NCBI RefSeq assembly: GCF_010119225.1
Contig: NZ_WNKF01000004.1
Location: 310,001-374,000 of the forward strand
Reading direction: 5' to 3'
DNA from: Cyclobacterium roseum
Lineage (GTDB): Bacteria; Bacteroidota; Bacteroidia; Cytophagales; Cyclobacteriaceae
Length of the DNA: 64,000 nt
Under the pieces are notes generated by a model. That model did no database searches. It was not told where the DNA came from and saw nothing but the letters and a program-made list of their open reading frames with translations. The translations under genes and the position numbers were made by a program. Positions within the stretch are counted from its first letter, which is position 1. Each line of letters starts with the position of its first letter. Below are positions 1 through 8,790 of this stretch, one piece after another.

Positions 1-1
1 G

Positions 2-2359
2 TATCCGGACCACCGAATAGATTACATGCTGGACGATTCCTGCACGTATTATATTACCGGAACGAACGTAGTTCGAAAGGCTAAAACGAAGGTTCAAAGG
101 ATTATTTGGGAGGATTTTATGGATCGGTGCGGGGAATACTCAAGCGAGAATCCGGAGTTCGTTTCTTTGCCTGAAGATGCTGCCTATATAATTTATACCT
201 CCGGCACTACCGGCAGACCGAAGGGAGTGGTATTGGATCACCTTAACCTTTTCAATTTTGTTTCTGTTGTAGCATCGCATCCAGGCATTTCTCCCAAGGA
301 TAAAATGCTTTCCGTTAGCTCGGTTTCCTTTGATATTGCACTGCTGGAAAGTCTGGTTTCACTGGCATTTGGTGCACAGGTAGTGCTGGTAGATAACCAT
401 CAGCGAAAGGATCCCCGTTTCATCATCAATGAGTTGGAGAAAAGGGAAATCACTGTCCTATTTGCTACCCCATCACACTGGAAAATATTGCTGGAGGGGG
501 GCTGGATCCGGAGTTTCGAAAACCTACGGATCATCAGCGGGGGAGAGCCCCTTGAAAGAAAACTGGCGGATCGCTTGTTACCACTTTGTGCCGAGCTGTG
601 GAATGTATACGGTCCTACTGAAACCACGGTATATGCTACCATTAAGCGCATTCATAGGTCAGAGGAGGAGGTCACCGTTGGAAAGCCGGTACTTAATACC
701 CAGATCTTGATAATGGATACGCATGGAAATCCGGTTCAAAAGGGAAGAAAAGGGGAAATATACATTGCGGGGCATGGTGTAGGGAAAGGTTACCTGAATC
801 AGCCGGAACTTACCAAAGAAAAGTTTGCAGAAATGCCGATCGGAGACGCAATGCCCGTTCGGGTCTATAAATCCGGAGATTTGGGTTGGATCAATGCATT
901 CGACGAATTGGTTGTCAGTGGCCGTTTGGATCATCAGGTCAAAATCAGGGGATACCGAATTGAATTGGCTGAAGTGGAAAGCGGAATCAGACAGCTGGCG
1001 GGGGTCACAGAGGCCATCGTTAAAGTTAGAAAAGACGGTCAGGGACAAGCGTTTTTGACCGCCTACCTTACCCTGGACCAGAAAGTGCCCTTTCAAAATC
1101 AGGAATGGCAATATCCCGACACCGGGTGGGTACGTAGCTGGAAAGACCAACTGGCGCAAACACTTTCCGATTACATGATTCCGACAGACTTCATTTGGAT
1201 GAGGGCCTTTCCGCTGCTGGAAAATGGCAAGGTAAACCGGAATGCGCTACCCGACCCAGACAGACGGATCGTAATCCCTTCCAAAAGGAGTGAGGCAGGA
1301 CTGGAACCAGAAGAAAAATTGGTGGCGGATATTTGGAAAACCGCTCTAGGGCTGTCATCCATTCACAAAACGGATAATTTTTTCGAAATTGGAGGCCACT
1401 CCCTGACAGCTGTAAAGGTGATGGTTCAGTTGGAGAAAGTCTATGGTATCCGATTGCCCTTGTCGGTACTATTTAAGTATCCTACCATCCAGAAATTATC
1501 CCAGGCCATCAAAAGGGGTATTCTTGGGGATAGTGAATGGAAAAGTCTGGTGGCCATCAAAAAGACCGGATCAAAGCCGTCTTTGTACATTGTACATGGG
1601 GGCGGATTGAATATTTTGCCTTTTTATGCCGTGGCCAGAGAAATGGACCGGGAGCAACCGGTATTTGGCATTCAAGCCAAAGGACTGGACGGCATTGAGC
1701 AACCCTTACATACAGTGGAAGAGATTGCCTCCCAATACCTTACAGAAATTTTGCAGCAAAATCCGGACGGACCGTACTTTTTGGCAGGATATTCGTTAGG
1801 AGGAATAATAGCTTTTGAAATGGCTACGCAGTTGAAGAAAATGGGGAAAAGTGTGGAAAAGCTGGTGTTTTTTGACACCTATGCCATTCAAAGCGATCAT
1901 CATGAACGTTTTCAGACCCGCTGTTGGAACATAATCCGGCATTTTATAGGAAAGCGAAAATTTGATGTGGAATTAATGATCCGGCATCCGGAGATTTTTA
2001 AACGCATCAAAAAAGCCTCGTTTGAAAGGAAAATGAAAAAAATGCGGAAATGGTTTCGACCGGAACCGGAAAATGCAGAATCCTCCTTGCTTAAAACCTA
2101 TAAGCGAGTAGAATTCGTTTATAAAGAAGCATGCCGGGATTACGAAATCAAGTACTACGATGGAACAGTGGACCTGATAAAGGCCAAAATAGCATCGGGG
2201 TACCTACCGGACAAGGAAGGTTTTGGATGGAAACCCCATACCCGGGAGTTACGGGTCTGGGAAGCCGAAGGCGAGCATATTACCCTGCTTTCTCCTCCAA
2301 ATGACGCCTCGTTTGCGAAATTGTTACAACATATATTAGATCAGGAAAATAAAAAATAA
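2..2359 (+). CDS. Non-ribosomal peptide synthetase, C-terminal module (A-PCP-TE), 5' partial
   Basis: The open frame runs in from the window edge (the first codons read YPDHRIDYML, a normal adenylation-domain stretch), so the first Met at 26 is internal and the gene begins outside the window. Numbering from that Met, the adenylation core motifs are YTSGTTGRPKG (A3), NVYGPTETT (A5), YKSGDLGW (A7), the GRLDHQVKIRGYRIEL hinge (A8) and the lysine motif NGKVNRNALP (A10). A carrier domain follows with DNFFEIGGHSL; Ser459 is the phosphopantetheine site. A type I thioesterase ends the protein (nucleophile GYSLGG, Ser590; catalytic His in GEHITLL). The TE domain marks this as the last module, releasing the peptide. 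My reading of the specificity pocket starts D-I-L, but I cannot assign a substrate from it. The next gene begins 23 nt downstream and is probably co-transcribed. Confidence 0.95.
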   Translation, partial: YPDHRIDYMLDDSCTYYITGTNVVRKAKTKVQRIIWEDFMDRCGEYSSENPEFVSLPEDAAYIIYTSGTTGRPKGVVLDHLNLFNFVSVVASHPGISPKDKMLSVSSVSFDIALLESLVSLAFGAQVVLVDNHQRKDPRFIINELEKREITVLFATPSHWKILLEGGWIRSFENLRIISGGEPLERKLADRLLPLCAELWNVYGPTETTVYATIKRIHRSEEEVTVGKPVLNTQILIMDTHGNPVQKGRKGEIYIAGHGVGKGYLNQPELTKEKFAEMPIGDAMPVRVYKSGDLGWINAFDELVVSGRLDHQVKIRGYRIELAEVESGIRQLAGVTEAIVKVRKDGQGQAFLTAYLTLDQKVPFQNQEWQYPDTGWVRSWKDQLAQTLSDYMIPTDFIWMRAFPLLENGKVNRNALPDPDRRIVIPSKRSEAGLEPEEKLVADIWKTALGLSSIHKTDNFFEIGGHSLTAVKVMVQLEKVYGIRLPLSVLFKYPTIQKLSQAIKRGILGDSEWKSLVAIKKTGSKPSLYIVHGGGLNILPFYAVAREMDREQPVFGIQAKGLDGIEQPLHTVEEIASQYLTEILQQNPDGPYFLAGYSLGGIIAFEMATQLKKMGKSVEKLVFFDTYAIQSDHHERFQTRCWNIIRHFIGKRKFDVELMIRHPEIFKRIKKASFERKMKKMRKWFRPEPENAESSLLKTYKRVEFVYKEACRDYEIKYYDGTVDLIKAKIASGYLPDKEGFGWKPHTRELRVWEAEGEHITLLSPPNDASFAKLLQHILDQENKK

Positions 2360-2382
2360 TACTACCTATTAATTTAAATCAA

Positions 2383-3375
2383 ATGAAAAAGTTACTTCTT
2401 TACCCATTCTTGTTGATGGCATTCTCCATCGCCTGTACCGTTGATGACCCAGATCCGGATCCGGAACCTGAGAATCCCAGGGATCCGGATATTGTGGTGC
2501 CCATTGACGAGAACACCACCATTGTCTTTACTCCACAGGATGAAGCGGCCGAAAGGTTGGGTACCTCTGATACCTACACCCAGGCTCTTAGTAAGTTTGA
2601 CCTGACTTCTAGAACACAAAACAAGGAAAGCACGGAAGAACAGGACTATCTAACCTTTGCTTCGCAACAAGCACAGGCTTGGACAGATGAGGAAAAGACC
2701 GTTTTGGAAGAACGTATCCTTGGTATAAAAGACAAGATAGATGCACTTGGACTACAACTTGAGTTCCCGGAAGAAATTCTGTTGATAAAATCAACCATGA
2801 ACGAAGAGGGCGGCGCAACGAGCTATACGCGTGAAAATTACATTGTGGTGCGGGGCCAGGTAAATGAAAGTTTTCTGATCCATGAGTTATTTCATATCCT
2901 GACCCGGTTCAAGCCGGAAATTAGAACGGAGCTTTTCGAAACCATCCATTTTACCGAAAGTAACCGAATTGCCTACCCTGAAGGTATCCGTGATTTTGTG
3001 ATTACGAATCCGGATGCCCCTTTCTTAGAGCATACCATTACCGTGGAAATTGATGGAGAATCAGAAGAAGTGGTATTCATCCTTATCTCAGAGGAAGAAT
3101 GGGATGGAGGATCGTTTTTCACTTATCTGAAGCAACGCCTGATGTTTGTGGACGGAGCAGCAGATGCCAAGCAAGCTACCTTGGTAGACGATATGCCGGT
3201 GTTGAGAAACTTTGGTGCGGCTACGGACCTGAAGCAAAAAATTGGGACCAACACCGAATACACTCTTCATCCCGAGGAAATTCTTGCGGAGCATTTTGTG
3301 ATGCTGGTACAGGAACAGGAAGTACCCGAACCTTCTTATATTGATGCCATGAAAGTGATTTTGCAGCAGCCATAA
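2383..3375 (+). CDS. HExxH zinc-metallopeptidase-like lipoprotein
   Basis: A 330-residue predicted lipoprotein. The signal peptide ends in the lipobox FSIAC, followed by an acidic, proline-rich tether (DPDPDPEPENP), so it should be anchored in the envelope, probably facing outward. The motif HELFH (His167, Glu168, His171) is the zinc-binding and catalytic signature of gluzincin or metzincin-like peptidases, and the sequence around it (FLIHELFHILTRF) fits an active-site helix. A later stretch, PEEILAEHFVML, could supply a third zinc ligand, but this is inference. It starts 23 nt after the NRPS stop with no terminator between, so it may act on the NRPS product or on its target, or simply share transcription. 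I do not recognise a named family. Confidence 0.8.
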   Translation: MKKLLLYPFLLMAFSIACTVDDPDPDPEPENPRDPDIVVPIDENTTIVFTPQDEAAERLGTSDTYTQALSKFDLTSRTQNKESTEEQDYLTFASQQAQAWTDEEKTVLEERILGIKDKIDALGLQLEFPEEILLIKSTMNEEGGATSYTRENYIVVRGQVNESFLIHELFHILTRFKPEIRTELFETIHFTESNRIAYPEGIRDFVITNPDAPFLEHTITVEIDGESEEVVFILISEEEWDGGSFFTYLKQRLMFVDGAADAKQATLVDDMPVLRNFGAATDLKQKIGTNTEYTLHPEEILAEHFVMLVQEQEVPEPSYIDAMKVILQQP

Positions 3376-3390
3376 ATACCATTAAAGGTA

Positions 3391-3464
3391 ATATCTCAAA
3401 TCCACTACCTTATCCTATATTCAACTGATAAATAAAGGATTAAACCTGACAGGTTTACGGATTT
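3391..3464 (+). repeat. 74-bp dispersed repeat, copy A
   Basis: This segment matches the reverse complement of 59671-59744 at 69 of 74 positions with no gap. Both copies contain the near-perfect palindrome TAAACCTG-A-CAGGTTTA (3441-3457 here). The copy lies 15 nt after the stop codon of the metallopeptidase gene and just before a terminator. It resembles a REP-like or small non-autonomous element. I see no reading frame in it. Confidence 0.8.
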
Positions 3465-3477
3465 CAGGTAATAAGTA

Positions 3478-3511
3478 AAAGCCCCAGGGTTGGTTCCCCG
3501 GGGCTTTTTTT
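3478..3511. terminator. Intrinsic terminator, probably bidirectional
   Basis: A G+C-rich hairpin with arms AAGCCCC and GGGGCTT is followed by seven T on the plus strand. It sits between the convergent metallopeptidase gene and the DUF2207 gene; read on the minus strand it is followed by a shorter T run, so it may serve both. Confidence 0.85.
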
Positions 3512-3519
3512 GTGGGGCA

Positions 3520-5448
3520 TTACCAGCCGCCTCCGCCGCCGCCGCCACCTCCGCCTCCGGAGCTGCCGCCGCCACCGCTTCCGGATTTAGAGCCTGGAGG
3601 GCTGGCAGAATTGCTTAAAGCAGAACCAAAAGAATTACCCAGACCGGAAGAGAATCCTGCCAGCGAACCAGCCGCAAAACCGGTGCCTGCATACCAGGCC
3701 GGATGGTATCGGGTGGAACTACTTTGCTCCGCAGACAGGGATTCCAATTTCTTTTCCATGGCTTTTCCCCAGGCCTCTCCCACGTCCAGCGCAATGGCAT
3801 AGGGTAGGAATTTCTCGAAGATTTCAGGGGTAACGCCCGGAGGATTATAGGTTTCCAACAAGGGCTTTTCTGCGGCATTCAGGTACATGCGAAAGCCTTC
3901 GATTTCATCCATTAACGCCCTGCCCTTTTCGGTAGGAGCCTTGATTAGGAAAACAAAAGCAACATTTATAAGCCCCAATAGCAAGGCCATTAGCAGAAAA
4001 CCGTACGGTAAATTGGCACCAAAGTAGTATACCAATAAAAAAGGAAACCCAATAAGAAAAACAAGACTAAACAGTTCTCCTACAATTGTACTGATCTTTA
4101 CATAGCCGTAATCCAGGTACTGCATCACCGTCAAAAAAACCTTTCTGAGAAATGTTAGCAGGAAAATGGAAAAAATAAGGCCCATGATCAAAAAGATGTT
4201 TTCTTCTTCCAGAGACTGGTCAATGGTGTATTTTACCCCCGCAATTAAACTAATTATAGAAATGAGTATTCCCGGAATCAACCATTGGTAGTTATTTTTA
4301 AAGTGAGAACTATGGAATCGGCCGTACAAGTCTTTTTGTAGCCCTTTTAACGCTCCACCGATTTTTTTGTGCTCTTTCTGATTCAACGAGATCATTTGAT
4401 TTCCACCGGTAAACAAACTGGACATGATCTTCTGATAACCGCTGTTGGTGTTTTCTGGAAAATCTAACTTTTCCAGAACGTATTTCTTCCTTTTTTCTTC
4501 AATTATTTTTAAATACCCTCCGGTTGCCAGTTCTACAATGGCCGCTACGTAAGCTTTGGTGTCGAATCCCATTTTATAAAGATACCTGACCGCTGCGGCA
4601 TCCAATCCTTCGGGAATATCGAAAATGGGATAAATCCCCCCCTTATGGGGATCCTTGCCAACTTTAGTCCAGGCATAGTAATAATATCCGAAGCAGAGAA
4701 GGATTCCCAGTAACAGGGATAGCATACCAGCATTATCGCTTAGAAAACTTTGGGCCTTTTCTGCCGCGCCCGGAGGTTCTATCAGACCCTTTTGCCAGGA
4801 AACGGCAACAGTCAACGGCTCCCGCTGGTTGAGAGGTTCTGTAACGGCTACATATAATTTTCTATCGGATTCTTTCCGGATATCACAGGGACAGCTTTCG
4901 CTGCCAACCGGTCCTGCATAGGCCGCATACTGGCCTATTTCTCCCCCTTCCGGTAAGGTAATCCGGGCAGAAGCCTGTAGGATTCTGAAATCCCACTGAT
5001 CTCCAATGGCATTCCAATAAAGCTCGTCGTAGGTTTCAAAAAAGCCAATTTGCCGGTTAGTGGTATATCGAATGGAATAGGTGTAAACTCCGGGGTCTAG
5101 AAAGGTTTTTTCATCTCCGATCCGAATCACCTCATAGTCTCCCTGTCGGATTACCTGATAGGGCTCCTCCTCACCATCTTTTGTTACCTCTAGGACATCA
5201 AAGCCGACCTTTACCTGATTATTATAGCGATCCCGGTAGCGGACAGGGAAGCTTCGGAAAATACCTCTTTTAATTACATCTCCGGTACTTCTTACTTGTA
5301 TTTCTTCGGTGACATCCAGGGATCCATCCAGTTGGATCGTAATTTCACTGTGGTAGGAAAGGATTTCTTCTCGTTCCTGGGCCTGTAAGGAACAATTACC
5401 TGAAAAGAAAACAATCAGGTAAATGAGCCATCGTATTCGTTTTAGCAT
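3520..5448 (-). CDS. DUF2207 domain membrane protein with glycine-rich tail
   Basis: A 642-residue membrane protein. It has an N-terminal signal peptide, an exported beta-rich region matching DUF2207 (roughly residues 25-230, with the family-like GIFRSFPVRYRDR stretch), a first transmembrane helix near residue 245, a cytoplasmic section, a group of hydrophobic helices around 395-505, and a C-terminal tail that is almost all Gly and Ser ending in Trp. Such tails are usual in this family. The start codon is one base after the stop of the lemA-like gene, so the two form a tight operon; LemA-DUF2207 pairs are common in bacteria. The biochemical role is unknown; an envelope-maintenance role is inference. 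Confidence 0.9.
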   Translation of the reverse strand: MLKRIRWLIYLIVFFSGNCSLQAQEREEILSYHSEITIQLDGSLDVTEEIQVRSTGDVIKRGIFRSFPVRYRDRYNNQVKVGFDVLEVTKDGEEEPYQVIRQGDYEVIRIGDEKTFLDPGVYTYSIRYTTNRQIGFFETYDELYWNAIGDQWDFRILQASARITLPEGGEIGQYAAYAGPVGSESCPCDIRKESDRKLYVAVTEPLNQREPLTVAVSWQKGLIEPPGAAEKAQSFLSDNAGMLSLLLGILLCFGYYYYAWTKVGKDPHKGGIYPIFDIPEGLDAAAVRYLYKMGFDTKAYVAAIVELATGGYLKIIEEKRKKYVLEKLDFPENTNSGYQKIMSSLFTGGNQMISLNQKEHKKIGGALKGLQKDLYGRFHSSHFKNNYQWLIPGILISIISLIAGVKYTIDQSLEEENIFLIMGLIFSIFLLTFLRKVFLTVMQYLDYGYVKISTIVGELFSLVFLIGFPFLLVYYFGANLPYGFLLMALLLGLINVAFVFLIKAPTEKGRALMDEIEGFRMYLNAAEKPLLETYNPPGVTPEIFEKFLPYAIALDVGEAWGKAMEKKLESLSAEQSSSTRYHPAWYAGTGFAAGSLAGFSSGLGNSFGSALSNSASPPGSKSGSGGGGSSGGGGGGGGGGGW

Positions 5449-5449
5449 A

Positions 5450-5998
5450 TCAACTTAGGTTAATTTCGGGGACCATCCGATCGGAGTCGTCAGTCAGCGC
5501 AAAGAATTCAAATTTTTCAAAGCTAAAAATGCCAGCGATTAGATTCGAGGGAAACGATTCTATTTTAATATTGAGTTCCCTCACGGTGCCGTTGTAGTAC
5601 CTTCTTGATTTTTGTAGCGTGTTTTCAATTTCTGAAAGCTGTTCTTGCAACTTCAGGAAATTTTTATCCGCTTTTAAATCCGGGTAAGCTTCTGCTACCA
5701 CCATCAATCGTTTCAAAGACCGCCCCAATTCATCGGCAGTTTTGGCTTGATCAGGAATGGACTGACCGGCAATGCTTTCGCTGCGAAGCTTGGTAATATC
5801 TTCCAGCAATTGTTTTTCGTGGTTGGCATAACCCTTTACCGTTGTCACTAGATTGGGAACCAGATCGGCTCTCCTTTTTAACTGTACATCGATGCCACTC
5901 CAGCCTTCCCGGGCGTTGTTTCTCAATCGAATGAGTTTGTTGTAAATCTGTATGGTCGTTAAAACAAGGAGACCAAGGACCACTAAGGTAATAATCAT
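5450..5998 (-). CDS. LemA family protein
   Basis: A 182-residue protein with one N-terminal transmembrane helix (residues 3-20) and a long helical region facing out of the cytoplasm. The LemA signatures are clear: NNAREGWSGIDVQLKRRADL, then LVPNLVTTVKGYA and SRRYYNGTVRELN near the C-terminus. LemA proteins have no established enzymatic activity. It is the first gene of a two-gene minus-strand operon and its stop codon is one base from the start of the DUF2207 gene. Length and start fit the family. Confidence 0.95.
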   Translation of the reverse strand: MIITLVVLGLLVLTTIQIYNKLIRLRNNAREGWSGIDVQLKRRADLVPNLVTTVKGYANHEKQLLEDITKLRSESIAGQSIPDQAKTADELGRSLKRLMVVAEAYPDLKADKNFLKLQEQLSEIENTLQKSRRYYNGTVRELNIKIESFPSNLIAGIFSFEKFEFFALTDDSDRMVPEINLS

Positions 5999-6321
5999 AT
6001 CAGCAATTTATTAAATGTCTTTTCATAATGCAAAAAAGTAAAAGAGGTAAAATTGGTAACAAATGTGAAACCCTAACAAATGGTAGCGGAGGGCTTCCTG
6101 ATAGATACTTTATTTTCGTTAGATAGGCCTCTAACACAGGACATTATTTTCTATTGAAAACAGTTCATTTCAGTGTAAATAGTACTGAAAAACAGAATAG
6201 AGGGACCAGTTTTCGGAAAGAGACAGAAATTAAATAAGGGGATTTTTTTTTCGACGGCGATTGATTAACCGGAAGATTTGTTAATTTTGATCAGATTCAA
6301 ATCACCTAAAATGAACCATCA
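5999..6321. other. Divergent intergenic region with promoter
   Basis: This 323-base A+T-rich region separates the minus-strand lemA operon from the plus-strand signalling genes. I find no coding frame. It holds the plus-strand promoter given separately at 6261-6289 and presumably an unrecognised promoter for lemA. Confidence 0.6.
6261..6289 (+). promoter_or_regulatory. Putative Bacteroidota-type promoter
   Basis: TTG at 6261-6263 and TAATTTTG at 6282-6289 fit the -33 TTTG / -7 TAnnTTTG consensus (the -7 box is exact), 18 bases apart. The start codon of the CPPDC-protein gene lies 32 bases downstream, so this is the likely promoter of the four-gene signalling unit. Confidence 0.5.
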
Positions 6322-6669
6322 ATGGATTTAAAGAAATTTAATACCCTGAAGCGTAATTACGATACGTTTATTAAGGAAGCGGAAGCGGCCATCAATCAAA
6401 AATCGGCCAAGGAGCAAACCCGCTCGGTTTGGTTTGACCGGCAGACAATTGAAAAGCTTTTGGATCAGACAGATGCTAAGACTGGGGGCATTAAAATTTA
6501 TTTGGGCATGTACGATGAAGACACCTTGTCTGAAAGAGAAGATCCCGAAAGAGCGAAAGAATACATCGGAAAGTTGACGGTTATTCTTTCTGCCTCTAAT
6601 GATAATCAGGATCCGGATCAGGAAAAGATGATTGTAAATGGAGGCAAGGTTTGCCCTCCGGATTGCTGA
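6322..6669 (+). CDS. Small uncharacterised protein ending in CPPDC
   Basis: A soluble 115-residue protein without signal peptide or membrane span. The first 45 residues are predicted helical and rich in Lys and Glu; the middle has GGIKIYLGMYDED and a strand, YIGKLTVILSAS; the C-terminus ends GGKVCPPDC, a paired-cysteine motif that could bind metal or form a disulfide. I recall small Bacteroidota proteins with this layout and a CPPxC-type end, but no known function. The gene heads a plus-strand cluster: 31 nt to a membrane protein, then a histidine kinase and response regulator. It could be a cytoplasmic partner of that sensor system; this is inference from position. Confidence 0.75.
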   Translation: MDLKKFNTLKRNYDTFIKEAEAAINQKSAKEQTRSVWFDRQTIEKLLDQTDAKTGGIKIYLGMYDEDTLSEREDPERAKEYIGKLTVILSASNDNQDPDQEKMIVNGGKVCPPDC

Positions 6670-6700
6670 TCTGCCCCGCAGACATAAAACCACCTGAATC

Positions 6701-7378
6701 ATGACTCCTCCTGTTTACCTTTCCTGTATTGGGCTTGGGTTGCTGTGTTCCCTTGTTTATTTTTATCTAAGGAAGCCACAAAGAGAAGAGAAACGAGCGC
6801 ATGAGTACATTTTTTTTCTCATTTTCTATGTGTTGGCCTTTGAGCTGTATGCCTTTTATCTCGTGCAGAACGGCCAAAAAAATGTACTGGTCTATAATAT
6901 CTTCTTTGTCTGCGGAGAAACACTGCTGATTTTAATTTATTTGAAATCATTGGTTGACTTGGAAACGGTGAAAAAGCGAATAGACCAATTCATGCTGTTT
7001 TTCACTGTATGGGCTATCGTAAACAGCATCTTTTTTCAGAAGCCAACCGATCTATTCCAGCAATACACCCATCTGTTGGGTAGTTTTGGGATTGTGGTTG
7101 TAAGCTGCTACCTCCTATATCGGGTTTTTCTGGAAGAAGGGTTCTGGGATCAGCCTTTACTCAGAGTGCCCCACTTTTGGAATGTTGCGGCTATCTTGCT
7201 GTTTTACTGCCCTAATTTTATTTATTTTGGCGCATTAAATATTCTTTGGGATATAGACAAATGGTACCTGACGATATTGGCTTCTATGAACAGGGTTTTC
7301 GCAGCGCTTTTGTACCTTATTTTTGGGCTTTCTTTTTATTCTTCCTACATTTTTTCTACGGACAGGTATGGAAGGTAA
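6701..7378 (+). CDS. Polytopic membrane protein upstream of histidine kinase
   Basis: A 225-residue protein that is nearly all membrane: about six to seven hydrophobic helices (approximately residues 5-23, 37-57, 64-82, 96-112, 125-143, 160-178 and 190-212), with short loops. No catalytic motif is visible. Its last 11 nucleotides overlap the start of the kinase gene, so translation is likely coupled. The layout resembles a membrane sensing module split from its kinase as a separate polypeptide. Calling it the sensory subunit is inference; no named family is recognised. Confidence 0.8.
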   Translation: MTPPVYLSCIGLGLLCSLVYFYLRKPQREEKRAHEYIFFLIFYVLAFELYAFYLVQNGQKNVLVYNIFFVCGETLLILIYLKSLVDLETVKKRIDQFMLFFTVWAIVNSIFFQKPTDLFQQYTHLLGSFGIVVVSCYLLYRVFLEEGFWDQPLLRVPHFWNVAAILLFYCPNFIYFGALNILWDIDKWYLTILASMNRVFAALLYLIFGLSFYSSYIFSTDRYGR

Positions 7379-8138
7379 TTCATTACCTACGTTTCTCGCC
7401 ATCCTCACGGGGGTGGTGTTAATGGTGATCATGGCCGTGTTTATAATTGCCATTGTGATCATCCACAAACAGCGACAAATAAAAAACCGGCATCGAATTC
7501 AACTTCTTAAAGCCGACTATGAAAATACGATTTTGAATGCGGAAAAGGAAATTCGCGAGCAAACGCTTCTTTTTGTAAGTCAGGAATTGCACGACAATAT
7601 CGGCCAATTGCTTTCCTTGACCAAATTGGTTCTGAATAATCCGGATGGCTCCGGCGTGTACGAAGGAAAAAAACTGATTAATCAGATTATTAGGGAAGTG
7701 AGAAGTTTGTCCAGGTCTATCAACAAAGATTACCTCAATTCCCTGGCATTCGAAGATTTCCTGGCCGGGGAATTGGAAAAGATTGAAAAAAGTGGTTTTT
7801 GTGCCACGACTTTTGAAAAATCCGGGAACCCCTTTGAGGACTTGGAAGGGGACAAGAAATTGGTTTTGATCCGGATGGTTCAGGAATGCCTCAACAATGC
7901 CATCAAGCATGCCTCTCCCACGTTGATTTCAATAAATATGTATCAAGAAGCGGGGATTCCCACCTTGCTGATCCGGGATGATGGGGTGGGATTTGATCCT
8001 GAATCCGCGTCTTCCGGGTTAGGGATTAAAAATCTAAAGTCAAGAATCAAAGCCATCAATGGCCGGGTCGAGGTAGTTTCGGGTATTGATGAAGGAACGG
8101 AAATAAAAATTCAATTTGAAAACCCAGCTGGGAGTTAA
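7368..8138 (+). CDS. Sensor histidine kinase, HisKA_3 (NarX/DegS) type
   Basis: A 256-residue kinase. I chose ATG 7368 (MEGNSLPTF) because an upstream in-frame start would put extra residues inside the previous gene. One transmembrane helix (residues 9-32) is followed by a helical linker and the dimerisation/phosphoacceptor motif SQELHDNIGQ (His75), typical of HisKA_3 kinases. The ATPase domain shows the N box QECLNNAIKHA, G1 DDGVGFD and G2 GLGIKNLKSR. There is no separate extracellular sensor domain, so input probably comes through the neighbouring membrane protein. The response regulator gene starts 1 nt after its stop. Confidence 0.92.
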   Translation: MEGNSLPTFLAILTGVVLMVIMAVFIIAIVIIHKQRQIKNRHRIQLLKADYENTILNAEKEIREQTLLFVSQELHDNIGQLLSLTKLVLNNPDGSGVYEGKKLINQIIREVRSLSRSINKDYLNSLAFEDFLAGELEKIEKSGFCATTFEKSGNPFEDLEGDKKLVLIRMVQECLNNAIKHASPTLISINMYQEAGIPTLLIRDDGVGFDPESASSGLGIKNLKSRIKAINGRVEVVSGIDEGTEIKIQFENPAGS

Positions 8139-8139
8139 A

Positions 8140-8784
8140 ATGGCAGCGAAGACCCGGATTATCTTAGCAGACGACCACAAGCTTTTTGCTGCAGGCATCG
8201 AAAACCTGCTGTCAAGAGAAGCGGACTTTGAAGTAGGTGGAGTCTATCATAACGGCAAGGAAGCCTTAGAGGCCCTGGAAAACGAAAAAGCGGATCTGAT
8301 TATTACAGATATGAACATGCCTGGCATAAACGGATTGGATATTCTGCAACACATCAAAAAGCGCCGATGGAAGATAAAGACCATCGTACTTTCCATGTAT
8401 GATGAAGAGGCTATTTTTCATAAATGCATTCGGCAGGGTGTGGATGCTTACATTCTGAAGAACGCAGATCCGGATGAATTGATTTTTACCATCCGGGAAG
8501 TGATGGAGGACCGATACATTGCTAATTTTGAACAGGTGTTGAAACAGGCCGAAGAGGATGAATTTGACCAATACGACCACTTCAAAGCGGCCTTGAAATT
8601 ATCCAAGAGAGAACTGGAAATCCTTAAGTGGATCGCGCAGGGCAAGAGCAATAAAGAGATCGCCGATGGGCTTCACCTAAGTGTCTTTACCGTAGAAACC
8701 CACCGAAAGCACCTGCATCGCAAACTGGAAGTTTCTTCTATGGCGGAGCTGGTAAAAAAAGCGCTGGACATGGGGCTGGGATGA
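8140..8784 (+). CDS. NarL/LuxR-type response regulator
   Basis: A 214-residue two-domain regulator. I chose ATG 8140, one base after the kinase stop, because the family begins just before the receiver domain (TRIILADDHKLF). The receiver has the acidic pair DD (11-12), phosphoacceptor Asp57 in ITDMNMPG and Lys in YILKNAD. The C-terminal LuxR helix-turn-helix reads LSKRELEILKWIAQGKSNKE and continues through VETHRKHLHRKL. It should be phosphorylated by the adjacent kinase and bind DNA as a dimer. Its stop is only 6 nt from the convergent psd stop, so the two transcripts overlap at their ends. Confidence 0.95.
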   Translation: MAAKTRIILADDHKLFAAGIENLLSREADFEVGGVYHNGKEALEALENEKADLIITDMNMPGINGLDILQHIKKRRWKIKTIVLSMYDEEAIFHKCIRQGVDAYILKNADPDELIFTIREVMEDRYIANFEQVLKQAEEDEFDQYDHFKAALKLSKRELEILKWIAQGKSNKEIADGLHLSVFTVETHRKHLHRKLEVSSMAELVKKALDMGLG

Positions 8785-8790
8785 GTACCA

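Noticed and set aside
2-2359. Assignment of an amino-acid substrate to the adenylation domain
   Set aside because: My reading of the pocket residues (starting D-I-L) is by eye and ambiguous at several positions; no substrate claim is made.
3512-3802. Proline-rich plus-strand open frame
   Set aside because: It is the antisense shadow of the glycine-rich tail of the DUF2207 protein (GGN codons read as CC-rich); no start signal and no protein-like body.
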